Shown one piece after another: positions 1-8,121 of a stretch of DNA of 32,194 nt. Location of the stretch: positions 1 through 32,194 of the forward strand of contig JACREG010000007.1 of the NCBI GenBank assembly GCA_016218375.1, given 5' to 3'. The notes beneath the pieces are model-generated. The model did not search any database. It had not been told where the DNA came from and worked only from the letters and a program-made list of their open reading frames with translations. The position numbers and the translations under genes were made by a program. Source of the DNA: Gammaproteobacteria bacterium (lineage in GTDB: Bacteria > Pseudomonadota > Gammaproteobacteria > Thiohalobacterales > Thiohalobacteraceae). Each line of letters starts with the position of its first letter. Positions within the stretch are counted from its first letter, which is position 1.

Positions 1-663
1 GGCGGCGGCGAAGAAGTGCACTGGTCGATGAGTTGCCTGTTCGACGCCATGGGCGCGCTGTCGTCCAAATACAACGAGACGCCCGAGAAGGCCTCGCGCC
101 CCTACGACGCCAACCGCGACGGCTTCGTCATCTCCGGCGGCGGCGGTCTGGTGGTGCTGGAAGAACTGGAACACGCCAAGGCGCGCGGCGCGAAAATCTA
201 CGCCGAGCTGATCGGCTACGGCGCCACCTCCGACGGCTACGACATGGTCGCACCGTCGGGCGAAGGTGCGGTGCGCTGCATGCAACAAGCGCTCGCGACG
301 GTGGATACACCCATCGACTACATCAACGCCCACGGCACCAGCACGCCGGTCGGCGACACCAAGGAACTGGAAGCGGTGCGTAACGTGTTCGGCGACAAGA
401 TTCCCGTCATCACCTCCACCAAATCCGTCACCGGCCACGCGCTCGGCGCGGCCGGCGTGTGCGAGGCGATCTACGCGCTGCTCATGCAGGAACACGGCTT
501 CGTCGCCGCCAGTGCCAACATCGAAGAACTCGACCCGCAGGCTGTGGGCATACCCATCGCGCGCACGCGCATCGACAACGCCAAGCTGGATACCGTGATG
601 TCCAACAGCTTCGGCTTCGGCGGTGCGAATGCGACGCTGGTATTCCGCAAGTTCGCCGGTTGA
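1..663 (+). CDS. fabB: 3-oxoacyl-ACP synthase I (FabB), 5' truncated by window edge
   Basis: C-terminal half of the condensing enzyme that elongates acyl-ACP with malonyl-ACP in type II fatty-acid synthesis in the cytoplasm, and is needed for unsaturated fatty acids in gammaproteobacteria. The reading frame is open from base 1 (GGGEE...), so the GTG at 16 given by the ORF track is not a real start. Visible family marks are the two catalytic histidines, in [12 protein letters not shown] and in [12 protein letters not shown], and the C-terminal [13 protein letters not shown]. The active-site Cys lies upstream of the window. The whole visible part aligns without gaps to my memory of E. coli FabB, which favours FabB over FabF. 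kup starts 7 bases after the stop, so the two are probably co-transcribed. Confidence 0.95.
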   Translation, partial: GGGEEVHWSMSCLFDAMGALSSKYNETPEKASRPYDANRDGFVISGGGGLVVLEELEHAKARGAKIYAELIGYGATSDGYDMVAPSGEGAVRCMQQALATVDTPIDYINAHGTSTPVGDTKELEAVRNVFGDKIPVITSTKSVTGHALGAAGVCEAIYALLMQEHGFVAASANIEELDPQAVGIPIARTRIDNAKLDTVMSNSFGFGGANATLVFRKFAG

Positions 664-670
664 GTCCTCG

Positions 671-2575
671 ATGACTCAGACCGCCGAGACCCACGCCGCA
701 GCCCAAAACCCCGCCGGCAGTAACAACACCAGCCTCGCGTTGGCCGCCATCGGCGTCGTCTTCGGCGACATCGGCACCAGCCCGCTGTACACCATCAAGG
801 AGGTGTTCGGCGGTCATCATCCGATGGCCATCACGCAGGGTAACGTGCTGGGTGCGCTGTCGCTGATCTTCTGGTCGCTGATGGTCGTCGTCACCATCAA
901 ATACGTCACCTTCATCATGCGCGCCGACAACCGCGGCGAGGGCGGCATCATGGCGTTGATGGCGCTGATTCAGCGCGTCGCACCCGGCACATCGCGGCGC
1001 GGCTGGGCGCTGGCCATGCTGGGTCTGTTCGGCGCCTCGCTGTTCTACGGCGACGGCATGATTACGCCGGCGATCTCGGTGCTTTCCGCCGTCGAAGGCT
1101 TGCGCGTGGTCGAACCCGCGCTCGGCTCGCTGGTGATACCTCTGGCGCTGGTCATTCTCATCGGCCTGTTCACTATTCAAAGCCATGGCACGCACCGTGT
1201 CGGCGCCTGGTTCGGCCCGATCATGACACTGTGGTTCCTGGTGCTGCTGGTGCTCGGCATCTACAACATCGCCCGCAACCCGGGCGTGCTGGCCGCGGTG
1301 AACCCGTGGCACATCGTCGCATTCATGCGCGAACACGCCGGCTACGGTTTCCTGGTGCTGGGCGCGGTGGTGCTGGCCGTCACCGGCGCCGAGGCGCTGT
1401 ACGCCGACATGGGCCACTTCGGCCGCACGCCGATTCGTCAGGCGTGGTTCATTCTGGTGTTGCCGGCGCTACTGTTGAACTACTTCGGCCAAGGCGCGCT
1501 GCTGCTCGCCGATCCGACGGCCGTCAGTAATCCCTTCTATCTTCAGGCGCCCGCCTGGGCACTGCCGGCGATGATCTGCATCGCCACGCTCGCCACCTTG
1601 ATCGCCTCGCAAGCGGTCATCACCGGCGCGTTCTCGGTCACGCGTCAGGCCATTCAACTCGGCTATCTGCCGCGCATGCAGATCAACTTCACCTCCGAGC
1701 AGGAGATGGGGCAGATCTACATCCCGCTCATCAACTGGATGCTGCTGCTCGGTATCGTCGCCCTGGTACTGGGCTTCCGTTCCTCCAGCGATCTGGCCGC
1801 GGCCTACGGCATCGCCGTCACCGGCACCATGGCCATCGACACCATTCTCGGCTTCGTCGTGGTGCTCGGTCTGTGGCGCTGGAACCGTGCGCTCGCCATC
1901 GCCGGCCTGGTGATCTTCCTCAGCGTCGACTTGGCCTTCTTCGCCGCCAACTCGGCGAAGCTGTTCCAAGGTGGCTGGTTCCCGCTGCTCATCGGCTTGA
2001 TGGTGTTCACCCTGCTCGCGACCTGGAAGCGCGGCCGGCAGTTGCTGATGAAGACCCTCAAGAGCGAAGGCCTGGCGCTGGAACCGTTCCTGCAAGGCCT
2101 GCTGGCGCACCCGCCGCTGCGCGTGCCGGGCACCGCGGTGTTTCTGACCGCCGATCCCGACGGCATTCCGCACGCCATGCTGCACAACCTCATCCACAAC
2201 AAAGTGCTGCACGAACGCGTGGCCTTCCTCACCGTACACACCCGCGACGAACCCTATGTCGACGATGCCCAACGCGTGCGTATCCACGATCTCGGCAACG
2301 GTTTTTACCGCTTGTCCGTGCAGTACGGCTTCATGGACACCCCGGATATTCCGTATGCCTTGAGCCTGTGCACCGCGCAAGGCCTGGAATTCGAGATGGC
2401 GAGCACGTCGTTCTTCCTCAGCCGCGAAACCCTGGTCGCCACCGAGTTGCCGGGCATGGCGCCCTGGCGCGAACATCTGTTCATCCAGATGGCGCGCAAC
2501 GCGGAAGGCGCGATGAGCTTCTTCAAGATTCCGACCAACCGCGTGATCGAACTCGGCTCGCAGGTGGAAATCTGA
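671..2575 (+). CDS. kup: Kup low-affinity potassium uptake transporter
   Basis: Inner-membrane K+ uptake protein of the KUP/HAK/KT family, thought to be a K+/H+ symporter. The family signature GVVFGDIGTSPLYTIKEVF lies near residue 35, followed by ADNRGEGGIMALMAL. About twelve hydrophobic segments fill the first two thirds, and a soluble C-terminal domain of roughly 190 residues follows; the 634-residue length is normal. The ORF track starts at 623 inside fabB. The ATG at 671, just after the fabB stop, gives the expected N-terminus (MTQTAETHAAAQN) and is preferred. No strong Shine-Dalgarno is visible in the 7-base gap, so translation may be coupled to fabB. Confidence 0.96.
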   Translation: MTQTAETHAAAQNPAGSNNTSLALAAIGVVFGDIGTSPLYTIKEVFGGHHPMAITQGNVLGALSLIFWSLMVVVTIKYVTFIMRADNRGEGGIMALMALIQRVAPGTSRRGWALAMLGLFGASLFYGDGMITPAISVLSAVEGLRVVEPALGSLVIPLALVILIGLFTIQSHGTHRVGAWFGPIMTLWFLVLLVLGIYNIARNPGVLAAVNPWHIVAFMREHAGYGFLVLGAVVLAVTGAEALYADMGHFGRTPIRQAWFILVLPALLLNYFGQGALLLADPTAVSNPFYLQAPAWALPAMICIATLATLIASQAVITGAFSVTRQAIQLGYLPRMQINFTSEQEMGQIYIPLINWMLLLGIVALVLGFRSSSDLAAAYGIAVTGTMAIDTILGFVVVLGLWRWNRALAIAGLVIFLSVDLAFFAANSAKLFQGGWFPLLIGLMVFTLLATWKRGRQLLMKTLKSEGLALEPFLQGLLAHPPLRVPGTAVFLTADPDGIPHAMLHNLIHNKVLHERVAFLTVHTRDEPYVDDAQRVRIHDLGNGFYRLSVQYGFMDTPDIPYALSLCTAQGLEFEMASTSFFLSRETLVATELPGMAPWREHLFIQMARNAEGAMSFFKIPTNRVIELGSQVEI

Positions 2576-2623
2576 TCCCCGCTTGAAAAATACGCCTCGT
2601 CCGGTGATGATCGGTCGAGACAT

Positions 2624-3604
2624 ATGACCCACCATTACAGCCAACGCTTGGTCAACCCGTTCCGCGGCATCCTGAGTGTCGTGGAAACCGAGGACGCCGA
2701 TGCCGTCAGCAACGACGGCATCCATTGGGCGCTGTACATCCACGGCCAGCACGAACTTGCGCAACTCAACGACGGCACGCAACGCGACGTCGCCCTGCCG
2801 GACATCAAATACGGCGACTGGTCGCGGCAGGATGGATTCAAACACGCGCCGATCCGCAACGTGGTCGACCACCGACGTCTGGATGCCATCGGCGCGCACC
2901 TGCTCGAAGCGGTGAAATTCGCCGCCGAGCAACTGCCGTTCCCGCTGCGCGATCACTACGAACTCTGGCTGCTCGATACCCAGGCATCCCCGCTCGCGCT
3001 ATTGAACGTGGCGGTACACGATCACGAACGCGACAACCCCACCGTTCTGCACTGGCGACCCGGCGAGGCCGCCAAGGCGGTGTTCACCTCCACCAGCCCC
3101 TTGTCGGCGAATGCGGCCAATGCCTGCGCCGGACAACGCGTCGAAGATTTAGTCAATCAAGCCGCCGGCACGCCACCGGCCGCGCAATGGTTTCAGCGCG
3201 ACGCCAAAGGCGCCGGCATCGGTCTCGATGGGATACGCATCGAAGCCGAACTGAAAGGACGCTGCCTGGACGTAAGCGCATTCCCGCAACGGCTGCTGGC
3301 CACCGCCTGGGCCGCGCCCGCGGAACGCGCCCTGCTGGAGGAATTCCTCGACTGGCAGGCACCGTGGCTGCTGCAACTGCAAAACCTGAACGACGAAACC
3401 CGCGCGCACCTCGAACGACTCGCCGTGCGCCGCGCCGGCGTGGTTGCGCAATGCCATCAACTCTATCCGCAGGTGATCGACGAAGACCGCCTCACCACCG
3501 CGCGCGTCGAAGCTCGACTGCGCGGAACAGTGGACACGCCCACGGCGCCGGAACAAGACGTCGATGCCGTCGACGTGACGTTGATTCCGTATTACCGGGA
3601 GTAA
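2624..3604 (+). CDS. Conserved-looking protein of unknown function (326 aa)
   Basis: I do not recognise this family. The protein is soluble, with no signal peptide or membrane segment. It is rich in Asp, His, Trp and Ala, with an N-terminal part containing DGIHWALYIHG and KYGDWSRQDGF and a leucine/alanine-rich helical part after about residue 215. The end (VDVTLIPYYRE) is distinctive. It starts at an ATG 48 bases after kup. It is followed after 98 bases by the patatin-like lipase gene on the same strand, so it may be a partner of that gene, but the sequence does not prove a link. The codon pattern matches the neighbours, and the competing long ORF in another frame (from 2725) is only the upstream extension of the patatin frame. 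It is very likely a real gene; its role is unknown. Confidence 0.8.
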   Translation: MTHHYSQRLVNPFRGILSVVETEDADAVSNDGIHWALYIHGQHELAQLNDGTQRDVALPDIKYGDWSRQDGFKHAPIRNVVDHRRLDAIGAHLLEAVKFAAEQLPFPLRDHYELWLLDTQASPLALLNVAVHDHERDNPTVLHWRPGEAAKAVFTSTSPLSANAANACAGQRVEDLVNQAAGTPPAAQWFQRDAKGAGIGLDGIRIEAELKGRCLDVSAFPQRLLATAWAAPAERALLEEFLDWQAPWLLQLQNLNDETRAHLERLAVRRAGVVAQCHQLYPQVIDEDRLTTARVEARLRGTVDTPTAPEQDVDAVDVTLIPYYRE

Positions 3605-3665
3605 CCGCACGACCCAGCATCGATCCAGCCGCGGATGATGGCCGATGGTTTTCAGGAAAAGGGGC

Positions 3666-3671
3666 TATACT
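3666..3671 (+). promoter_or_regulatory. Possible -10 element upstream of the patatin gene
   Basis: TATACT differs from the sigma-70 -10 consensus at one position and lies 31 bases before the ATG at 3703, in the non-coding gap after the preceding gene. No good -35 box is visible at 16-18 bases upstream, so this is only a candidate promoter. If real, the patatin gene would have its own transcript. Confidence 0.35.
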
Positions 3672-3702
3672 CCCTGCACGGCAATCAGCGAAGGAGCGCG
3701 CC

Positions 3703-6027
3703 ATGACACAACAGCAGAACGCCGAACAACAATCCCCCGCCGCCGACTGGTGCAAGTACGATCCCAACGACACGACCTACCACGGCGCCAAGAAGGTCGT
3801 CGAGGCGGAACGGGCATTCATCCGAAAGCGCCGCGCCGATGCGGCAGCGGATAACCTCACCGGCCTCGCACTGTCCGGCGGCGGAATACGTTCCGCGAGT
3901 TTTTCGCTCGGTGTCATGCAGGCCCTGGCGCGCACGGGCCGGCTCAAGCGGTTCGACTACCTGTCCACGGTGTCCGGCGGTGGTTACATCGGTTCGTCGC
4001 TGACGTGGCTGTTGCACAAGCCATGGAACTACAACGGCACCGAAGATAAATCCAGCGACGTTCAGTTCGGTCTGGACGCGGATATGTTCCCGTTCAAGAC
4101 CGAGCCCGTTTGGAGCACGCAAACGACGGCCGCCCCGTCACAATCACCGTCGGCCGCGACGCCCAACACAGTGCCTGCGTACGTCAAAGGCTCCATGCTG
4201 CGCTGGCTGCGCCAGAACGGGAAATTCCTCACGCCCGGCGGCTGCCACAATTTCATGGCGCTGACGGCGGTGGTGCTGCGCGGCACACTGCTCAGCGTGC
4301 TGGTGTATCTATCGATGCTGGTGCTGCTGTTCATGGGCCTGAACGGCATGCACGTTTTCAGTGACGTACGCTGGGATTTTACGCTCGCCGATTGCGGCGG
4401 CACGCCGGCGGCGCTGATCGCCGCCGCCTGGGGCGGTGCACTGTTCGCGGTGTTGGCGCTGGCCTATTCGCTCACGACGTTTTGCTCCAGCGTCTCCGGC
4501 ACAGCATCCTCCACCGACCGTGGTTGCAACCGCATCGTCAAAGACCGCTACTGTTGGCGCCGTCGGGTGGAATGCGGCTTGGGAATCCTGCTGGCGGTGA
4601 TATCGATGCTGGTCGTGATCGGCGCGTTGCCGCTCATCCCCGCGGCCGTTCAAACACTCTACGAGCTCGATGACGAGACCAAGAACAAAATCGCCACGGC
4701 GTTCAGCGTCGTGTCCGCCTTGGCGGGCATCGGCTCAAGCATCGGCATCTTCGCGCAAAGCAATGCGCGCAAAAAATCCAAATGGATGCCGCTGCTGACC
4801 GTTGTCGCGGCGGCGCTGCTGTTGTTCGGTGTGTTACTGCTGGCGTATCAGATCGCCGTCGTCATAGGACCAAAGTATCCGGGTTATCTGCTCACCGTGA
4901 CAATTGTATTGGTCGTGTCCGGATGGTTCACCAACTTGAACTACATCTCCGTGCACCGCTACTACCGTGACCGGCTCATGGAGACCTTCATGCCCGACGT
5001 CGCGGACGCGGTAACGCACGCCGGCAGCCGCCCCGGTGCAGCGCCGGAAGCCGACCGCACCCGCATTCAGGACACCTGCGGCGGCGACGCCGGTCCCTGC
5101 GGCCCCTATCACCTAATCAACACCAACATCGTGCTGGTGGAATCCAAACGACCGAAATTCAAAGGGCGCGGCGGCGACAACTTCATCCTCTCGCCGCACT
5201 ACTGCGGCAGCAACGCGACCGGTTGGCGCCGTTCCAACGAATTCATGGACGGCGGCATGACCCTGGCGACAGCCATGGCCATCTCCGGCGCGGCCGTCAA
5301 TCCGAGCGCCGGTTGCGGCGGCGACGGCGTCACGCGGCAACCGATCATGTCGACGCTGATGGGCCTGCTGAACATCCGCCTCGGCTACTGGGCACCCAAC
5401 CCGGACCCCGAGAGACAACCCTTGCTGGGCAAGTCGCCGAATTTTTTATGGCCGGGACTCTGGGAATTGGTGCTGCGCAAATCTCTCAACGAGGATAAAC
5501 GTTTCATCCAACTGAGCGACGGCGGCCACTTCGAAAACCTCGGCCTCTACGAATTGCTCCGCCGGCGCCTCAAGGTAATTGTCGTGTGCGACGGCGGCGC
5601 CGATCCGGACTACACCTTCAGCGACCTGGCCAACGCCATCGAAAAGGCGCGCGCCGATTTCGGCGCGTTGATCAATATCGAATGTAAAGATCTGCAACCT
5701 TTAGTCGCGCGCGTCCGCGAGCAGACCGCGGACGGCGAATGCCCGGAAAAATTCGCCGAGTGCGGCCATCTCGTCGCCGACATCCATTACGCCGACAACT
5801 CGCATGGCACACTCATCTACCTCACCACCACCTTCACCAAAAACCTGAGCGCCGACCTGTACGGCTACCGCAAGGAACACCCCGAGTTCCCCGACGAACC
5901 GACCGGCGACCAGTTCTTCGACGAAAAACAGTTCGAGGCCTACCGAGAATTGGGCTTTCAGTTGGCGTGGAAGATGATCGAAGCCGTGCCCAATTGGGAG
6001 GTAGAACAAGGTTCCGCTAATACTTAG
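3703..6027 (+). CDS. Patatin-like phospholipase with central membrane domain
   Basis: Predicted serine lipid acyl hydrolase of the patatin fold, 774 residues. The oxyanion-hole motif SGGGIRSAS is at residues 57-65. The nucleophile elbow is YLSTVSGGG, with Ser91 as the likely nucleophile. The catalytic Asp is D606 in LSDGGHFENLGLYELL. Between them, residues about 190-415 contain around six hydrophobic segments, so the two halves of the active site are separated by a membrane domain. This layout, with RYYRDRLMETFMPD after the last segment, is known from a family of large bacterial patatin proteins of unknown substrate. The ORF track begins at 2725, but that part is out of frame with the preceding gene. 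The ATG at 3703 has AAGGAG upstream and gives a sensible N-terminus. The elbow lacks the first Gly of GXSXG. Confidence 0.88.
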   Translation: MTQQQNAEQQSPAADWCKYDPNDTTYHGAKKVVEAERAFIRKRRADAAADNLTGLALSGGGIRSASFSLGVMQALARTGRLKRFDYLSTVSGGGYIGSSLTWLLHKPWNYNGTEDKSSDVQFGLDADMFPFKTEPVWSTQTTAAPSQSPSAATPNTVPAYVKGSMLRWLRQNGKFLTPGGCHNFMALTAVVLRGTLLSVLVYLSMLVLLFMGLNGMHVFSDVRWDFTLADCGGTPAALIAAAWGGALFAVLALAYSLTTFCSSVSGTASSTDRGCNRIVKDRYCWRRRVECGLGILLAVISMLVVIGALPLIPAAVQTLYELDDETKNKIATAFSVVSALAGIGSSIGIFAQSNARKKSKWMPLLTVVAAALLLFGVLLLAYQIAVVIGPKYPGYLLTVTIVLVVSGWFTNLNYISVHRYYRDRLMETFMPDVADAVTHAGSRPGAAPEADRTRIQDTCGGDAGPCGPYHLINTNIVLVESKRPKFKGRGGDNFILSPHYCGSNATGWRRSNEFMDGGMTLATAMAISGAAVNPSAGCGGDGVTRQPIMSTLMGLLNIRLGYWAPNPDPERQPLLGKSPNFLWPGLWELVLRKSLNEDKRFIQLSDGGHFENLGLYELLRRRLKVIVVCDGGADPDYTFSDLANAIEKARADFGALINIECKDLQPLVARVREQTADGECPEKFAECGHLVADIHYADNSHGTLIYLTTTFTKNLSADLYGYRKEHPEFPDEPTGDQFFDEKQFEAYRELGFQLAWKMIEAVPNWEVEQGSANT

Positions 6028-6085
6028 CGCCCGCTCGACTTATGCAAACTTTCCGTTCCCAACGCATCTCGACAGGGGGCAACTC

Positions 6086-6637
6086 ATGCACATTCTCAAC
6101 CAACGATTCACCGCCGGTCTCGTGCTCATGCTGCTGCTAAGCGGCAAGGCACTGGCCACACCCGCAGGGCACGACCTGCTGTTCGCGAACGCGAAGAACG
6201 CCGCCACGTTCAACGAAACCGACCGGCGGGCGATTTACGAGCAGCTCGGTCTCAAGGTAGGGCCCGACGGGAAGACTCTGGTGTTCGACGGTATGGAGTG
6301 CCCGCCGCTACAACCCGGCAGCGGCGACATCCAAGTTCAGATGGAAGACCTGAACAGCGACCAACGTCCCGATATCTTCGTCAGCCTGAGCAGCTCCTGC
6401 ATGTACGGCATGGCGGGCATCGGCGTCTCCCTGTTCATCAAGAACGACGCCGGACACTGGCAAGCTCACAACCTCGGCGCGGGGATGTACGAAGTGCAGA
6501 CGACACGCCATCAAGGCTATGCCGACGTCATGATCGGCGGCCCCGGTTTCTGCCACCCGGTACAGCGCTGGGACGGCACGACCTACGTGTTCGATCGCAA
6601 CGTGGCCGAACAGCCGGGAAGTTGCGACGGGCAATAA
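6086..6637 (+). CDS. Small exported protein of unknown function
   Basis: 183-residue protein with a clear Sec signal peptide (residues 1-24: basic start, LVLMLLLSG core, cleavage near ALA-TPA), so the mature protein is probably periplasmic. An acidic stretch near residue 90 (EDLNSDQRPDIFV) resembles the Asp-rich loop of FG-GAP/EF-hand-like calcium sites, although only one copy is seen. Four cysteines remain in the mature part (in MECPP, SSSCMYG, GFCHPV and GSCDG) and could form disulfides. I do not recognise the family. The start is supported by CAGGGGG about 7 bases upstream. It lies 58 bases after the patatin gene in the same direction. No function is assigned. Confidence 0.75.
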   Translation: MHILNQRFTAGLVLMLLLSGKALATPAGHDLLFANAKNAATFNETDRRAIYEQLGLKVGPDGKTLVFDGMECPPLQPGSGDIQVQMEDLNSDQRPDIFVSLSSSCMYGMAGIGVSLFIKNDAGHWQAHNLGAGMYEVQTTRHQGYADVMIGGPGFCHPVQRWDGTTYVFDRNVAEQPGSCDGQ

Positions 6638-7049
6638 ATCACATTGGAACCGGAACACACCGACCCCGCTAATACATAGAACCAAGGGGATGTGGCTATC
6701 TCGACCCATAGGAGACATTCCTGTAGCCTGGGTTGAACGAAACCCGGGTTGGAAGAATGCCGTCACGGCATTCTTACGGCAAGGAACGGGACTGTTTATA
6801 AAGCTTTTGCCGCCATTCTATGGCATCAAAAGCGGCCGTTCGCTATCGCTCCACCCAGGCTACGCTTGCTTGGCCGCGAAAGTCCTTACAAGGCGCGCCG
6901 GGCGCGAAGCCGCGCTATGACACGGTTTGAAGCTTGTCAGGGCGTTGGGGGTGCCGTTGCAGGCGGTGCCGGCGCATAAGTAAATTTGCCGCTTGACCGC
7001 CGCCGGCCCTGGTATTACTTTCTGAAGTATTACGACTGGAGACACTGTA
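6638..7049. other. Gene-free stretch holding repeat element A
   Basis: About 410 bases without a convincing gene. The two ORF-track entries here (6690-6920, 6749-6979) run through inverted-repeat DNA and have no family features. The stretch holds the dispersed repeat described separately and the region immediately upstream of the antitoxin gene, where GGAGACACTGTAATG gives a ribosome-binding site. Confidence 0.6.
6723..6863. repeat. Dispersed inverted-repeat element, copy A
   Basis: The ends GTAGCCTGGGTTG and CCACCCAGGCTAC form a terminal inverted repeat. Inside is a perfect 10-bp stem with a 3-base loop (AAGAATGCCG-TCA-CGGCATTCTT, 6753-6775). The same end sequence occurs in copy B (8020-8076) and, with changes, inside copy C (27213-27352). 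This is the kind of short non-coding repeat scattered through many proteobacterial genomes. Whether it is mobile cannot be told from here. Confidence 0.7.
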
Positions 7050-7274
7050 ATGCGCATTACCAGCAAAGGCCAAGTCACCATCCCCGCCGACATCCGCGAG
7101 AAAACCGGGTTGTTGCCGGAAACCGAAGTCGAATTCGTCATGCGTGGCAACAATGTGATCCTGCGCAAAGCCGAGAAAGCCGGCCGCCGCGGCAAACGCC
7201 TGATCGGCCTCATGCGCGGCAAAGGCAGCAAGCGCATGACCACCGATGAGATCATGGCCCTCACGCGGGCATGA
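7050..7274 (+). CDS. vapB: AbrB/MazE-fold antitoxin, VapB type
   Basis: 74-residue protein starting with the swapped-hairpin AbrB DNA-binding motif MRITSKGQVTIPADIREKTG, which is diagnostic of SpoVT/AbrB-fold antitoxins. The basic C-terminal part (RRGKRLIGLMRGKGSKRMT) would reach the toxin. Antitoxins of this type neutralise the partner PIN ribonuclease and repress their own operon by binding the promoter as a toxin complex. The start is supported by GGAG about 9 bases upstream. The toxin gene follows after 10 bases. The family is clear; the symbol is by type, not by orthology. Confidence 0.88.
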   Translation: MRITSKGQVTIPADIREKTGLLPETEVEFVMRGNNVILRKAEKAGRRGKRLIGLMRGKGSKRMTTDEIMALTRA

Positions 7275-7284
7275 AATCACTGCC

Positions 7285-7689
7285 GTGACCGGCGTGCTCA
7301 TCGACAGCAACGTGATCCTCGATATCCTGAACGAGGACGCGGAATGGTACGCGTGGTCTGCCGCTCAGATCGAACGGCTCGCGGACGAGTGCATGCTGGT
7401 CGTCAACCCGATCATCTACAGCGAAGTCTCCATTGGCTTCGATCGCATCGAAGACCTCGACCGCGCCCTTCCCGAGGAATTCTTCCGGCGCGAACCACTG
7501 CCGTGGGAAGCTGGATTCCTAGCCGGTAAGTGCTTCGTCAAATACCGCCGCTCCGGTGGTGCTCGCCATGCCCCGCTGCCGGATTTCTATATAGGCGCAC
7601 ATGCGGCAATCAGCGGGTATGCGTTGCTCACTCGCGATGCGCGGCGATACAAGACATATTTTCCGACCCTTGAATTGATTGCACCGTAG
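7285..7689 (+). CDS. vapC: PIN-domain ribonuclease toxin, VapC type
   Basis: 134-residue PIN domain. The four acidic residues of the Mg2+-dependent ribonuclease centre are in place: D7 (GVLIDSN), E47 (IIYSEV), D100 (LPDFYIGAHA) and D118 (LLTRDAR). VapC toxins cut tRNA or rRNA and stop translation when the antitoxin is lost. The ORF track begins at 7246, inside the antitoxin gene. The GTG at 7285 puts the first beta strand (VTGVLIDSNVILD) at the N-terminus, as in the family, and leaves a 10-base gap to vapB. The gene looks intact. The target RNA cannot be read from the sequence. Confidence 0.88.
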   Translation: MTGVLIDSNVILDILNEDAEWYAWSAAQIERLADECMLVVNPIIYSEVSIGFDRIEDLDRALPEEFFRREPLPWEAGFLAGKCFVKYRRSGGARHAPLPDFYIGAHAAISGYALLTRDARRYKTYFPTLELIAP

Positions 7690-7712
7690 CCAATCGGTGG
7701 AAACACGACGTG

Positions 7713-8018
7713 ATGACTTCGGCAATTGACCTGAACATCCCCGATGCCGTCGGCGTTACCGTAACCGACGATACCCTGAGCGTAGAACTCAGCGACGGCC
7801 GCACGATCTCCGTGCCGCTCGAATGGTACCCACGCCTCGTCCACGCCACGCCGGACGAACGCAATCGCTGGCGGCTGATCGCGCATGGGCACGGCATTCA
7901 CTGGGACGATCTCGACGAAGACATCAGCGTCGAAGGACTGATAGCGGGACGGCCGTCGGGGGAAAATCAGGCGTCGTTGACGCGGTGGCTTGAAGCACGA
8001 CAGCAACCAAACAAGTAG
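7713..8018 (+). CDS. DUF2442 family protein
   Basis: 101-residue small protein. The stretch SVELSDGRTISVPLEWYPRL followed by HWDDLDEDISVEGLIAG is typical of DUF2442, a small family of unknown function often found near toxin-antitoxin genes and in mobile regions. It begins 23 bases after the PIN toxin. A GTG at 7710 and an ATG at 7713 are adjacent possible starts, and the ATG is chosen. It probably travels with the toxin-antitoxin pair, but a functional link is inference. It ends at the edge of repeat copy B. Confidence 0.8.
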   Translation: MTSAIDLNIPDAVGVTVTDDTLSVELSDGRTISVPLEWYPRLVHATPDERNRWRLIAHGHGIHWDDLDEDISVEGLIAGRPSGENQASLTRWLEARQQPNK

Positions 8019-8019
8019 T

Positions 8020-8076
8020 GTAGCCTGGGTGGAACGGAGTGAAACCCGGGTTTCGCTATCACTACACCCAGGCTAC
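8020..8076. repeat. Dispersed inverted-repeat element, copy B
   Basis: GTAGCCTGGGTG (8020-8031) and CACCCAGGCTAC (8065-8076) are a perfect 12-bp inverted repeat, with an inner AACCCGGGTT palindrome. It is a shorter version of copy A, with the same ends. Copies A and B bracket the vapBC-DUF2442 block. The 9-mer CTAATACAT is found on the outer side of both copies (6669-6677 and 8082-8090). Confidence 0.75.
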
Positions 8077-8121
8077 GCTTACTAATACATTGTTAGGCTC
8101 ACGAGTCCATCGCATACGCAT

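Noticed and set aside
1469-2956. 495-codon reverse ORF opposite kup
   Set aside because: Kup has full family signatures on the forward strand, and this frame crosses into the next gene without motifs.
6014-6675. 10-bp direct repeat CCGCTAATAC at 6014-6023 and 6666-6675, bracketing the small secreted protein gene
   Set aside because: It could be a target-site duplication, but there is no transposase or inverted end, and the first copy is inside the end of the patatin coding sequence.
6690-6979. Two forward ORFs of 76 codons in the repeat region
   Set aside because: Both run through inverted-repeat DNA and have no ribosome site or family pattern.
8092-8098. GTTAGGC before the DUF2971 gene, like the R' core of an integron attC site
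   Set aside because: No matching RYYYAAC partner or second recombination site is visible at the other end of the gene (8836-8866), and no integrase is in the window. A 7-base match is expected by chance.
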